NCBI GenBank assembly: GCA_023055425.1
Contig: JALGPY010000002.1
Coordinates: 154,391,345-154,455,344, forward strand
Reading direction: 5' to 3'
Source: Linanthus parryae
Lineage: Eukaryota; Streptophyta; Magnoliopsida; Ericales; Polemoniaceae
DNA: 64,000 bases
Position numbers and translations under genes: made by a program
The notes under the pieces: model-generated
What the model saw: only the letters and a program-made list of their open reading frames with translations
What the model was told of the DNA's origin: nothing
Databases searched by the model: none
Shown here: one piece after another, positions 1 through 14,072 of the stretch
Numbering within the stretch: position 1 is the first letter of the stretch
Layout: each line of letters begins with the position of its first letter

Positions 1-220
1 CTAACTAAATTTTTGTTTTATGTTCTTTTTGTGCACCACTCTTTATTCCATTCTCTTTGCCTACAAATGACATGCGGAGAACATTGTTTCATGAAATAAT
101 TATGGTTGGTTGAAGGGTTCAAATTTATTGTTTAGCTGAACTTATTTTCATTTAATCTATAGTTCCAAATTATTTGCAGAATGTGTTATAAAGTAGACAA
201 AAAGAGAAGAGTGTCGCAGT
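1..220 (+). repeat. Tail of the array unit preceding unit 1
   Basis: This matches the last ~220 bp before every A anchor (for example 3453-3672 and 6910-7129). The array therefore continues beyond the left edge. Confidence 0.9.
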
Positions 221-1506
221 ATGCATGACACAGTATGCATCACAGTTACAATTTTTGAAAGCTTAGCTGAAGGGGTGAAAATGGAATTTCTCAAACTAAA
301 AGGTGTGCACCGTCTTTTCATCAAACCTAAGGTGGTGAAAGGGTCTTTTATCCATTTTAAAATTTTAATTTATATATTTAAAACAAAAAATGAGATGTGG
401 TTACTTTCAATCACGGAGATGGATGGAAATTGCATATGCGCATCAAATTAAATAATGTAGGGGATCTTGGTGGTAAATTAATAGTGCCATAGGTTAAGTG
501 TAAAAAACACAATAACGCAAATAAGTTTCCGATATAAAAATCACAAAATATATGAATAATGCTAACAATACGCGGGATGACACGACGAGAAGACATGAAC
601 CCAATAGGAGCGGGATTAGGTCGACACGAATGTGCAACTGGTCAATAATGGGTCGAACAAAAAGTGACACGAAAATAAATGGGTCTTCTCCAGGTCGACA
701 AATTTCTGACCCGGTTCAACGCAACCCAGAACCCGATGGGATGACCCAAATTGCCAGGCCTAATCCAGAGGCTACACATAAAGGAGTATTCAATCTTCCC
801 AAAGGTATTAGAGATCAAATGAACTAACAAATGGCTGATTTTTTTTATTTATATAAAAACTACTTACAACTCCCCGAAAATTTGAGCTCTTTGAATTGTG
901 AAGCACAAAATGCTAGTTGTACCCTGCAGATTCTTGACAAATGATAGATATACATCCGGAAGGAAAAACCTCGTCAAATTAAGCTTAATGGGTAAGTTTG
1001 AAATTTGTGATGTCATATACCAGAAACTCAGAGACAATGACATTGTGATGATAAACATGCCTCAGTCATCGCGTTGATGATGAAGGTCCTTCCCCAAACT
1101 CAGTTTTTATTGATAAAGCCGCTTATAGTTCGCAATTACGAGGGGATACTATCTGCATGGGTATGTTCTTTAGCTTTCAGTATGCAGCCTTAGAGATACA
1201 GTCTCATCTGGAGAGTCCAAACTTTTCAGACATATTTCAATGGTGATGATATTGTAAGATCTTGTCTCATTTATGCTCTTCTCTGGCATACCTAATGTTT
1301 GCCATAATGTTTATTGTGCTACATCTTCATTCGTACAATATCTTAATGTCCTTATAATTCATATTGCATTTTGATTATATTGAGAGTGTTTTTCAATTCC
1401 GACTTATCTATATTACCAATGGAGTTTAGCTTCTCTCCGGAGACTGGGAGCCGCCGTAAACATTGTACCAGTCCATCCATGGGTCCGCCATTTTAATATC
1501 TCCAAG

Positions 1507-1584
1507 GTAAGAAAATCCAGAATTAGTTCTCTTGTAAATTCTTTTTCTCATTATTTCTTATCGGGTTGTTATGTAATTTTCAAG
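1507..1584 (+). other. Pseudo-intron, GT..AG (representative, unit 1 A half)
   Basis: TCCAAG|GTAAGA to TTTTCAAG|ATATATTAAAG, 78 bp, T-rich. Counterpart of the B-half segment at 34281-34352. The right flank (ATATATTAAAGAGGAGAAG) is nearly identical in A and B. Confidence 0.4.
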
Positions 1585-1895
1585 ATATATTAAAGAGGAG
1601 AAGACCTATAGTGAAGCCAATTCTCAAAAAATATTATCCCATAACAGAAAATAACAAGCAAGTAAGCTTCTTTTTGTATGTTGACCATCTGATTTGTTGT
1701 TCAACTTTTGTATGTCTAACTAAATTCTTGTTTTGTGCTTTTTCTGTGCGCCACTCTTTATTCTATTCTCTGCATCTACAAATGACATGTGAAAAACTTT
1801 GTTTCATGAAAGAATTATAGTTTGCTGAAAGGTTCAAATTTATTATTTAATTTAATTGATTATATTTACTCCATACTTTAAATTATTTGCAAAAT

Positions 1896-1943
1896 ATGTT
1901 ATGATTAAAATAAAAGAGAATGTTATGATTAAAATAAAAGAGA
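1896..1943 (+). repeat. 24-bp tandem duplication marking one B-type subfamily
   Basis: ATGTTATGATTAAAATAAAA plus GAGA occurs twice in tandem immediately before the B anchor. It is present in units 1, 2, 3, 4, 5, 8 and 12 and absent in 6, 7, 9, 10, 11 and 13, which explains the two length classes of A-to-B distance (1734-1744 against 1708-1723 bp). Confidence 0.9.
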
Positions 1944-3672
1944 AGAGCGTCATAGTATGCATGACACAGTATGCATCACAGTTACAATTGCTGAAAGCTT
2001 AGCTGAAGAGGTGAAAGTTCCATTTATAAAACTAGAATGTGTGAAGTGTTTTTTCATCAAACCTAAGGGGAGAAAGGGTCTTTTATACATTTTGAAAATA
2101 CAATTTAGATATTTTAAAATAAAAAGTGAGTTGTCGTTACTTTCAATAACGGAGATGGATGAAATCATACTATTCGTCCAAAAATTAGGTTAATGTAAGG
2201 GATTTTGGTGGAAATTAATAGTATGATAGGTTAAGTGTAAAAAAAAATAAGACAATTAAATAACCGGTGAAAAATTCAAAAATATATGCATAATGCTAAC
2301 AATATCTCGGTCGACACGACGATAAGACAAGAACCCGACACGAGCGAGCTTTGATCGACATGAACGTGTAACGGGTAAAACGGTTCGAACCGTAAGTGAT
2401 ACGAAAATAAATGGGTCTACGCCCGGTCGACAAATTTATGACCCGGTTCAACCCAAAAGGAACGCGGTGTGTTGACCGGAATTTCCAGACCTAATCAAGA
2501 GGCTAAAGATAAAGGAGTGTTTTGTCTTCACAAACGAAATAGAGCTCAAATGAACTAATGCAGGGCAGGTTTTTTTCTTTTTATATAAACTACTTACAAG
2601 TCTCCAAAAATTTGAGCTCTTTGAATTATGAAGCACAAATTGCCAGTTGTACTTTGCAGATTCTGGACGAATGAAATCTATACATCCGGAGGGAAAACCT
2701 CTTCAAATTAAGCTTATCGGGTAAGTTGGAAGTTGGTAATGTCATATACCAGAAAATCAATGACGATGACGTGATGGTAAACATGCCCCCATCTATTCAG
2801 CAACACTCATTCATCGCGTTGGCGGTGAAGGTCCTTCCACCAAGCTCAATTTTATTCATAAAGCCACTATTATGTTCGCCATTTCGAGGAGAATTACATT
2901 TGGCTGTCTGCATGGGCATGTTCTTTGGCTTTGAGTATGCACCTTTAGAGATTCATTCTCATTCGGAGAGACTACTCTTTTCAAACACTATTTCTGCGGT
3001 GATGATACTATAAGATCTTGTTTCATTTAGGCTCTTATATGTCACACCTAATGTTTGTCATAATGTTTATTGAGCTACATGTTTAGTCATACAATATCTT
3101 AATGTCCTTATAATTCTTATAGCATTATGATAATAATGAGAGAATGTCAGATTTTATCATTTCTATAGAATTTTGCTTCTCTCCGTAACTTGGGAGCCGC
3201 TGTAAAAATTGTACCAGTCCATGGGTCTACCATTTTTATATCTTCAAGGTATGATAATCAAGAATCATTTCTCTGGTTGCTTCTCTTTCTCATTATTGCT
3301 TACCAGGTTGCTATTTCCAGGATATATTAAAGAGGAGAAGACCTATGATGAAGCCAAATCTAAAAAATTAATATCCTAGAAGTTAAAATAACAAGCAAGT
3401 AAGCTTATTTTTGTCTGTTGACCATCTGATTTGTTGTTTAACTTTTGTGTGTCTAACTAAATTTTTGTTTTATGTTCTTTTTGTGCACCACTCTTTATTC
3501 CATTCTCTTTGCCTACAAATGACATGCGGAGAACATTGTTTCATGAAATAATTATGGTTGGTTGAAGGGTTCAAATTTATTGTTTAGCTGAACTTATTTT
3601 CATTTAATCTATAGTTCCAAATTATTTGCAGAATGTGTTATAAAGTAGACAAAAAGAGAAGAGTGTCGCAGT

Positions 3673-6600
3673 ATGCATGACACAGTGTGCATCACAGTTA
3701 CAATTTTTGAAAGCTTAGCTGAAGGGGTGAAAATGGAATTTCTCAAACTAAAAGGTGTGCACTGTCTTTTCATCAAACCTAAGGTGGTGAAAGGGTCTTT
3801 TATCCATTTTAAAATTTTAATTTATATATTTAAAACAAAAAATGAGATGTCGTTACTTTCAATCACGGAGATGGATGGAAATTGCATATGCGCATCAAAT
3901 TAAATAATGTAGGGGATCTTGGTGGTAAATTAATAGTGCCATAGGTTAAGTGTAAAAAAAACAATAACGCAAATAAGTTTCCGATATAAAAATCACAAAA
4001 TATATGAATAATGCTAACAATACCCGGGATGACACGACGACAAGACATGAACCCAATAGGAGCGGGATTAGGTCGACACGAATGTGCAACTGGTCAATAA
4101 TGGGTCGAACAAAAAGTGACACGAAAATAAATGGGTCTTCTCCGGGTCGACAAATTTCTGACCCGGTTCAACGCAACCCAGAACCCGATGGGATGACCCA
4201 AATTGCCAGGCCTAATCCAGAGGCTACACATAAAGGAGTATTCAATCTTCCCAAAGGTATTAGAGATCAAATGAACTAACAAATGGCTGATTTTTTTTTT
4301 ATTTATATATAAACTACTTACAACTCCCCGAAAATTTGAGCTCTTTGAATTGTGAAGCACAAAATGCTAGTTGTACCCTGCAGATTCTTGACAAATGATA
4401 GATATACATCCGGAAGGAAAAAACCTCGTCAAATTAAGCTTAATGGGTAAGTTGGAAATTTGTGATGTCATATACCAGAAACTCAGAGACAATGACATTG
4501 TGATGATAAACATGCCTCAGTCATCGCGTTGATGATGAAGGTCCTTCCCCAAACTCAGTTTTTATTGATAAAGCCGCTTATAGTTCGCAATTCCGAGGGG
4601 ATACTATCTGCATGGGTATGTTCTTTAGCTTTCAGTATGCAGCCTTAGAGATACAGTCTCATCTGGAGAGTCCAAACTTTTCAGACATATTTCAATGGTG
4701 ATGATATTGTAAGATCTTGTCTCATTTATGCTCTTCTCTGGCATACCTAATGTTTGCCATAATGTTTATTGTGCTACATCTTCATTCGTACAATATCTTA
4801 ATGTCCTTATAATTCATATTGCATTCTGATTATATTGAGAGTGTTTTTCAATTCCGACTTATCTATATTACCAATGGAGTTTAGCTTCTCTCCGGAGACT
4901 GGGAGCCGCCGTAAACATTGTACCAGTCCATCCATGGGTCCGCCATTTTAATATCTCCAAGGTAAGAAAATCCAGAATTAGTTCTCTTGTAAATTCTTTT
5001 TCTCATTATTTCTTATCGGGTTGTTATGTAATTTTCAAGATATATTAAAGAGGAGAAGACCTATAGTGAAGCCAATTCTCAAAAAATATTATCCCATAAC
5101 AGAAAATAACAAGCAAGTGAGCTTCTTTTTGTATGTTGACCATCTGATTTGTTGTTCAACTTTTGTATGTCTAACTAAATTCTTGTTTTGTGCTTTTTCT
5201 GTGCGCCACTCTTTATTCTATTCTCTGCATCTACAAATGACATGTGAAAAACTTTGTTTCATGAAAGAATTATAGTTTGTTGAAAGGTTCAAATTTATTA
5301 TTTAGTTTAATTGATTATATTTACTCCATACTTTAAATTATTTGCAAAATATGTTATGATTAAAATAAAAGAGAATGTTATGATTAAAATAAAAGAGAAG
5401 AGCGTCATAGTATGCATGACACAGTATGCATCGCAGTTACAATTGCTGAAAGCTTAGCTGAAGAGGTGAAAGTTCCATTTATAAAACTAGAATGTGTGAA
5501 GTGTTTTTTCATCAAACCTAAGGGGAGAAAGGGTCTTTTATACATTTTAAAAATACAATTTAGATATTTAAAATAAAAAGTGAGTTGTCGTTACTTTCAA
5601 TAACGGAGATGGATGAAATCATACTATTCGTCCAAAAATTAGGTTAATGTAAGGGATTTTGGTGGAAATTAATAGTATGATAGGTTAAGTGTAAAAAAAA
5701 ATAAGACAATTAAATAACCGGTGAAAAATTCAAAAATATATGCATAATGCTAACAATATCTCGGTCGACACGACGATAAGACAAGAACCCGACACGAGCG
5801 AGCTTTGATCGACATGAACGTGTAACGGGTAAAAATGGTTCGAACTGTAAGTGATACGAAAATAAATGGGTCTACGCCCGGTCGACAAATTTATGACCCG
5901 GTTCAACCCAAAAGGAACGCTTTGTGTTGACCGGAATTTCCAGACCTAATCAAGAGGCTAAAGATAAAGGAGTGTTTTTTCTTCACAAACGAAATAGAGC
6001 TCAAATGAACTAATGCAAGGCAGGTTTTTTTCTTTTTATATAAACTACTTACAAGTCTCCAAAAATTTGAGCTCTTTGAATTATGAAGCACAAATTGCCA
6101 GTTGTACTTTGCAGATTCTGGACGAATGAAATCTATACATCCGGAGGGGAAAAACCTCTTCAAATTAAGCTTATCGGGTAAGTTGGAAGTTGGTAATGTC
6201 ATATACCAGAAAATCAATGACGATGACGTGATGGTAAACATGCCCCCATCTATTCAGCAACACTCATTCATCGCGTTGGCGGTGAAGGTCCTTCCACCAA
6301 GCTCAATTTTATTCATAAAGCCACTTTTATGTTCGCCATTTCGAGGAGAATTAGATTTGGCTGTCTGCATGGGCATGTTCTTTGGCTTTGAGTATGCACC
6401 TTTAGAGATTCATTCTCATTCGGAGAGACTACTCTTTTCAAACACTATTTCTACGGTGATGATACTGTAAGATCTTGTTTCATTTAGGCTCTTATATGTC
6501 ACACCTAATGTTTGTCATAATGTTTATTGAGCTACATGTTTAGTCATACAATATCTTAATGTCCTTATAATTCTTATAGCATTATGATAATAATGAGAGA

Positions 6601-7129
6601 ATGTCAGATTTTATCATTTCTATAGAATTTCGCTTCTCTCCGTAACTTGGGAGCCGCTGTAAAAATTGTACCACTCCATGGGTCTACCATTTTTATATCT
6701 TCAAGGTATGATAATCAAGAATCATTTCTCTGGTTGCTTCTCTTTCTCATTATTGCTTACCAGGTTGCTATTTCCAGGATATATTAAAGAGGAGAAGACC
6801 TATGATGAAGCCAAATCTAAAAAATTAATATCCTAGAAGTTAAAATAACAAGCAAGTAAGCTTATTTTTGTCTGTTGACCATCTGATTTGTTGTTTAACT
6901 TTTGTGTGTCTAACTAAATTTTTGTTTTATGTTCTTTTTGTGCACCACTCTTTATTCCATTCTCTTTGCCTACAAATGACATGCGGAGAACATTGTTTCA
7001 TGAAATAATTATGGTTGGTTGAAGGGTTAAAATTTATTGTTTAGCTGAACTTATTTTCATTTAATCTATAGTTCCAAATTATTTGCAGAATGTGTTATAA
7101 AGTAGACAAAAAGAGAAGAGTGTCGCAGT
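3673..7129 (+). repeat. Array unit 2 (A-B dimer)
   Basis: Halves are 1739 and 1718 bp. It is nearly identical to unit 1, with the 24-bp duplication before B and the short GACGTGATGG form in B. Confidence 0.9.
4142..4166 (+). repeat. GC-rich hairpin inside each half-unit (representative copy)
   Basis: CCGGGTC and GACCCGG form a perfect 7-bp stem around an 11-nt loop, within a ~150-bp GC-rich block holding several CGACACGA motifs and GACCCGGTTCAACCC. Equivalent stems occur in most half-units, sometimes with one mismatch. Similar ACCC/GGGT-rich stretches are known from the ends of plant non-autonomous transposons, but no terminal repeats or target duplications could be fixed here. Confidence 0.55.
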
Positions 7130-10100
7130 ATGCATGACACAGTATGCATCACAGTTACAATTTTTGAAAGCTTAGCTGAAGGGGTGAAAATGGAATTTCT
7201 CAAACTAAAAGGTGTGCACTGTCTTTTCATCAAACCTAAGGTGGTGAAAGGGTCTTTTATCCATTTTAAAATTTTAATTTATATATTTAAAACAAAAAAT
7301 GAGATGTCGTTACTTTCAATCACGGAGATGGATGGAAATTGCATATGCGCATCAAATTAAATAATGTAGGGGATCTTGGTGGTAAATTACTAGTGCCATA
7401 GGTTAAGTGTAAAAAACACAATAACGCAAATAAGTTTCCGATATAAAAATCACAAAATATATGAATAATGCTAACAATACCCGGGATGACACGACGAGAA
7501 GACATGAACCCAATAGGAGCGGGATTAGGTCGACACGAATGTGCAACTGGTCAATAATGGGTCGAACAAAAAGTGACACGAAAATAAATGGGTCTTCTCC
7601 AGGTCGACAAATTTCTGACCCGGTTCAACGCAACCCAGAACCCGATGGGATGACCCAAATTGCCAGGCCTAATCCAGAGGCTACACATAAAGGAGTATTC
7701 AATCTTCCCAAAGGTATTAGAGATCAAATGAACTAACAAATGGCTGATTTTTTTTATTTATATAAAAACTACTTACAACTCCCCGAAAATTTGAGCTCTT
7801 TGAATTGTGAAGCACAAAATGCTAGTTGTACCCTGCAGATTCTTGACAAATGATAGATATACATCCGGAAGGAAAAAACCTCGTCAAATTAAGCTTAATG
7901 GGTAAGTTGGAAATTTGTGATGTCATATACCAGAAACTCAGAGACAATGACATTGTGATGATAAACATGCCTCAGTCATCGCGTTGATGATGAAGGTCCT
8001 TCCCCAAACTCAGTTTTTATTGATAAAGCCGCTTATAGTTCGCAATTCCGAGGGGATACTATCTGCATGGGTATGTTCTTTAGCTTTCAGTATGCAGCCT
8101 TAGAGATACAGTCTCATCTGGAGAGTCCAAACTTTTCAGACATATTTCAATGGTGATGATATTGTAAGATCTTGTCTCATTTATGCTCTTCTCTGGCATA
8201 CCTAATGTTTGCCATAATGTTTATTGTGCTACATCTTCATTCGTACAATATCTTAATGTCCTTATAATTCATATTGCATTCTGATTATATTGAGAGTGTT
8301 TTTCAATTCCGACTTATCTATATTACCAATGGAGTTTAGCTTCTCTCCGGAGACTGGGAGCCGCCGTAAACATTGTACCAGTCCATCCATGGGTCCGCCA
8401 TTTTAATATCTCCAAGGTAAGAAAATCCAGAATTAGTTCTCTTGTAAATTCTTTTTCTCATTATTTCTTATCGGGTTGTTATGTAATTTTCAAGATATAT
8501 TAAAGAGGAGAAGACCTATAGTGAAGCCAATTCTCAAAAAATATTATCCCATAACAGAAAATAACAAGCAAGTAAGCTTCTTTTTGTATGTTGACCATCT
8601 GATTTGTTGTTCAACTTTTGTATGTCTAACTAAATTCTTGTTTTGTGCTTTTTCTGTGCGCCACTCTTTATTCTATTCTCTGCATCTACAAATGACATGT
8701 GAAAAACTTTGTTTCATGAAAGAATTATAGTTTGTTGAAAGGTTCAAATTTATTATTTAGTTTAATTGATTATATTTACTCCATACTTTAAATTATTTGC
8801 AAAATATGTTATGATTAAAATAAAAGAGAATGTTATTATTAAAATAAAAGAGAAGAGCGTCATAGTATGCATGACACAGTATGCATCACAGTTACAATTG
8901 CTGAAAGCTTAGCTGAAGAGGTGAAAGTTCCATTTATAAAACTAGAATGTGTGAAGTGTTTTTTCATCAAACCTAAGGGGAGAAAGGGTCTTTTATACAT
9001 TTTAAAAATACAATTTAGATATTTAAAATAAAAAGTGAGTTGTCGTTACTTTCAATAACGAAGATGGATGAAATCATACTATTCGTCCAAAAATTAGGTT
9101 AATGTAAGGGATTTTGGTGGAAATTAATAGTATGATAGGTTAAGTGTAAAAAAAAAATAAGACAATTAAATAACCGGTGAAAAATTCAAAAATATATGCA
9201 TAATGCTAACAATATCTCGGTCGACACGACGATAAGACAAGAACACGACACGAGCGAGCTTTGATCGACATGAACGTGTAACGGGTAAAAACGGTTCGAA
9301 CCGTAAGTGATACGAAAATAAATTGGTCTACGCCCGGTCGACAAATTTATGACCCGGTTCAACCCAAAAGGAACGCGGTGTGTTGACCGGAATTTCCAGA
9401 CCTAATCAAGAGGCTAAAGATGAAGGAGTGTTTTGTCTTCACAAACGAAATTGAGCTCAAATGAACTAATGCAGGGCAGGTTTTTTTCTTTTTATATAAA
9501 CTACTTACAAGTCTCCAAAAATTTGAGCTCTTTGAATTATGAAGCACAAATTGCCAGTTGTACTTTGCAGATTCTGGACGAATGAAATCTATACATCCGG
9601 AGGGGAAAAACCTCTTCAAATTAAGCTTATCGGGTAAGTTGGAAGTTGGTAATGTCATATACCAGAAAATCAATGACGATGACGTGATGGTAAACATGCC
9701 CCCATCTATTCAGCAACACTCATTCATCGCGTTGGCGGTGAAGGTCCTTCCACCAAGCTCAGTTTTATTCATAAAGCCACTTTTATGTTCGCCATTTCGA
9801 GGAGAATTAGATTTGGCTGTCTGCATGGGCATGTTCTTTGGCTTTGAGTATGCACCTTTAGAGATTCATTCTCATTCGGAGAGACTACTCTTTTCAAACA
9901 CTATTTCTACTCAAACACTATTTCTACGGTGATGATACTGTAAGATCTTGTTTCATTTAGGCTCTTATATGTCACACCTAATGTTTGTCATAATGTTTAT
10001 TGAGCTACATGTTTAGTCATACAATATCTTAATGTCCTTATAATTCTTATAGCATTATGATAATAATGAGAGAATGTCAGATTTTATCATTTCTATAGAA

Positions 10101-10602
10101 TTTCGCTTCTCTCCGTAACTTGGGAGCCGCTGTAAAAATTGTACCAGTCCATGGGTCTACCATTTTTATATCTTCAAGGTATGATAATCAAGAATCATTT
10201 CTCTGGTTGCTTCTCTTTCTCATTATTGCTTACCAGGTTGCTATTTCCAGGATATATTAAAGAGGAGAAGACCTATGATGAAGCCAAATCTAAAAAATTA
10301 ATATCCTAGAAGTTAAAATAACAAGCAAGTAAGCTTATTTTTGTCTGTTGACCATCTGATTTGTTGTTTAACTTTTGTGTGTCTAACTAAATTTTTGTTT
10401 TATGTTCTTTTTGTGCACCACTCTTTATTCCATTCTCTTTGCCTACAAATGACATGCGGAGAACATTGTTTCATGAAATAATTATGGTTGGTTGAAGGGT
10501 TCAAATTTATTGTTTAGCTGAACTTATTTTCATTTAATCTATAGTTCCAAATTATTTGCAGAATGTGTTATAAAGTAGACAAAAAGAGAAGAGTGTCGCA
10601 GT
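7130..10602 (+). repeat. Array unit 3 (A-B dimer)
   Basis: Halves are 1737 and 1736 bp. B is longer because of a 17-bp tandem duplication of TCAAACACTATTTCTAC near 9894-9928, shared only with unit 4. The 24-bp duplication before B is present with one substitution (TTATTATT). Confidence 0.9.
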
Positions 10603-13600
10603 ATGCATGACACAGTATGCATCACAGTTACAATTTTTGAAAGCTTAGCTGAAGGGGTGAAAATGGAATTTCTCAAACTAAAATGTGTGCACTGTCTTTT
10701 CATCAAACCTAAGGTGGTGAAAGGGTCTTTTATCCATTTTAAAATTTTAATTTATATATTTAAAACAAAAAATGAGATGTCGTTACTTTCAATCACGGAG
10801 ATGGATGGAAATTGCATATGCGCATCAAATTAAATAATGTAGGGGATCTTGGTGGTAAATTAATAGTGCCATAGGTTAAGTGTAAAAAAAACAATAACGC
10901 AAATAAGTTTCCGATATAAAAATCACAAAATATATGAATAATGCTAACAATACCCGGGATGACACGACGACAAGACATGAACCCAATAGGAGCGGGATTA
11001 GGTCGACACGAATGTGCAACTGGTCAATAATGGGTCGAACAAAAAGTGACACGAAAATAAATGGGTCTTCTCCGGGTCGACAAATTTCTGACCCGGTTCA
11101 ACGCAACCCAGAACCCGATGGGATGACCCAAGTTGCCAGGCCTAATCCAGAGGCTACACATAAAGGAGTATTCAATCTTCCCAAAGGTATTAGAGCTCAA
11201 ATGAACTAACAAATGGCTGATTTTTTTTTATTTATAAAAACTACTTACAACTCCCGAAAATTTGAGCTCTTTGAATTGTGAAGCACAAAATGCTAGTTGT
11301 ACCCTGCAGATTCTTGACAAATGATAGATATACATCCGGAAGGAAAAAACCTCGTCAAATTAAGCTTAATGGGTAAGTTGGAAATTTGTGATGTCATATA
11401 CCAGAAACTCAGAGACAATGACATTGTGATGATAAACATGCCTCAGTCATCGCGTTGATGATGAAGGTCCTTCCCCAAACTCAGTTTTTATTCATAAAGC
11501 CGCTTATAGTTCGCAATTCCGAGGGGATACTATCTGCATGGGTATGTTCTTTAGCTTTCAGTATGCAGCCTTAGAGATACAGTCTCATCTGGAGAGTCCA
11601 AACTTTTCAGACATATTTCAATGGTGATGATATTGTAAGATCTTGTCTCATTTATGCTCTTCTCTGGCAAACCTAATGTTTGCCATAATGTTTATTGTGC
11701 TACATCTTCATTCGTAAAAATCTTAATGTCCTTATAATTCATATTGCATTCTGATTATATTGAGAGTGTTTTTCAATTCCGACTTATCTATATTACCAAT
11801 GGAGTTTAGCTTCTCTCCGGAGACTGGGAGCCGCCGTAAACATTGTACGAGTCCATCCATGGGTCCGCCATTTTAATATCTCCAAGGTAAGAAAATCCAG
11901 AATTAGTTCTCTTGTAAATTCTTTTTCTCATTATTTCTTATCGGGTTGTTATGTAATTTTCAAGATATATTAAAGAGGAGAAGACCTATAGTGAAGCCAA
12001 TTCTCAAAAAATATTATCCCATAACAGAAAATAACAAGCAAGTAAGCTTCTTTTTGTATGTTGACCATCTGATTTGTTGTTCAACTTTTGTATGTCTAAC
12101 TAAATTCTTGTTTTGTGCTTTTTCTGTGCGCCACTCTTTATTCTATTCTCTGCATCTACAAATGACATGTGAAAAACTTTGTTTCATGAAAGAATTATAG
12201 TTTGTTGAAAGGTTCAAATTTATTATTTAGTTTAATTGATTATATTTACTCCATACTTTAAATTATTTGCAAAATATGTTATGATTAAAATAAAAGAGAA
12301 TGTTATGATTAAAATAAAAGAGAAGAGCGTCATAGTATGCATGACACAGTATGCATCACAGTTACAATTGCTGAAAGCTTAGCTGAAGAGGTGAAAGTTC
12401 CATTTATAAAACTAGAATGTGTGAAGTGTTTTTTCATCAAACCTAAGGGGAGAAAGGGTCTTTTATACATTTTAAAAATACAATTTAGATATTTAAAATA
12501 AAAAGTGAGTTGTCGTTACTTTCAATAACGAAGATGGATGAAATCATACTATTCGTCCAAAAATTAGGTTAATGTAAGGGATTTTGGTGGAAATTAATAG
12601 TATGATAGGTTAAGTGTAAAAAAAAAATAAGACAATTAAATAACCGGTGAAATATTCAAAAATATATGCACAATGCTAACAATATCTCGGTCGACACGAC
12701 GATAAGACAAGAACCCGACACGAGCGAGCTTTGATCGACATGAACGTGTAACGGGTAAAAACGGTTCGAACCGTAAGTGATACGAAAATAAATTGGTCTA
12801 CGCCCGGTCGACAAATTTATGACCCGGTTCAACCCAAAAGGAACGCGGTGTGTTGACCGGAATTTCCAGACCTAATCAAGAGGCTAAAGATGAAGGAGTG
12901 TTTTGTCTTCACAAACGAAATTGAGCTCAAATGAACTAATGCAGGGCAGGTTTTTTTCTTTTTATATAAACTACTTACAAGTCTCCAAAAATTTGAGCTC
13001 TTTGAATTATGAAGCACAAATTGCCAGTTGTACTTTGCAGATTCTGGACGAATGAAATCTATACATCCGGAGGGGAAAAACCTCTTCAAATTAAGCTTAT
13101 CGGGTAAGTTGGAAGTTGGTAATGTCATATACCAGAAAATCAATGACGATGACGTGATGGTAAACATGCCCCCATCTATTCAGCAACACTCATTCATCGC
13201 GTTGGCGGTGAAGGTCCTTCCACCAAGCTCAGTTTTATTCATAAAGCCACTTTTATGTTCGCCATTTCGAGGAGAATTAGATTTGGCTGTCTGCATGGGC
13301 ATGTTCTTTGGCTTTGAGTATGCACCTTTAGAGATTCATTCTCATTCAGAGAGACTACTCTTTTCAAACACTATTTCTACTCAAACACTATTTCTACGGT
13401 GATGATACTGTAAGATCTTGTTTCATTTAGGCTCTTATATGTCACACCTAATGTTTGTCATAATGTTTATTGAGCTACATGTTTAGTCATACAATATCTT
13501 AATGTCCTTATAATTCTTATAGCATTATGATAATAATGAGAGAATGTCAGATTTTATCATTTCTATAGAATTTCGCTTCTCTCCGTAACTTGGGACCCGC

Positions 13601-14072
13601 TGTAAAAATTGTACCAGTCCATGGGTCTACCATTTTTATATCTTCAAGGTATGATAATCAAGAATCATTTCTCTGGTTGCTTCTCTTTCTCATTATTGCT
13701 TACCAGGTTGCTATTTCCAGGATATATTAAAGAGGAGAAGACCTATGATGAAGCCAAATCTAAAAAATTAATATCCTAGAAGTTAAAATAACAAGCAAGT
13801 AAGCTTATTTTTGTCTGTTGACCATCTGATTTGTTGTTTAACTTTTGTGTGTCTAACTAAATTTTTGTTTTATGTTCTTTTTGTGCACCACTCTTTATTC
13901 CATTCTCTTTGCCTACAAATGACATGCGGAGAACATTGTTTCATGAAATAATTATGGTTGGTTGAAGGGTTCAAATTTATTGTTTAGCTGAACTTATTTT
14001 CATTTAATCTATAGTTCCAAATTATTTGCAGAATGTGTTATAAAGTAGACAAAAAGAGAAGAGTGTCGCAGT
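10603..14072 (+). repeat. Array unit 4 (A-B dimer)
   Basis: Halves are 1734 and 1736 bp. It shares the 17-bp tandem duplication (near 13364-13398) with unit 3, marking the two as products of one recent duplication. The 24-bp duplication and the short GACGTGATGG form are present. Confidence 0.9.

Larger units (their letters stand above)
221..3672 (+). repeat. Array unit 1 (A-B dimer)
   Basis: A half is 1736 bp and B half 1716 bp. A 24-bp tandem duplication (1896-1943) sits just before the B anchor. The B half has the short GACGTGATGG form of a 3-bp indel site near 2736. The A half carries the CCAATAGGAGCGGG variant of the GC-rich block. Confidence 0.9.

Noticed and set aside
221..451. A 76-codon ATG frame (MHDTVCITVTIFES...) repeated in most A halves
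   Set aside because: Preserved copies are explained by array homogenisation. The B halves have it broken, unit 6 is frameshifted, no known domain is recognised, and the minus strand has open frames over the same repeats.
552..827. A 91-codon frame (MNNANNTRDD...) over the GC-rich block in many A halves
   Set aside because: Low-complexity translation of a GC-rich repeat, shifted or ended in several copies. No evidence for coding.
6102..6470. Frames of 115-124 codons in B halves (FADSGRMKSIHPEGKN...)
   Set aside because: They begin at TTG, not ATG, cross the GGTAAGT donor-like site, and are disrupted in A halves. The true exon-like frame in the block is a different one.
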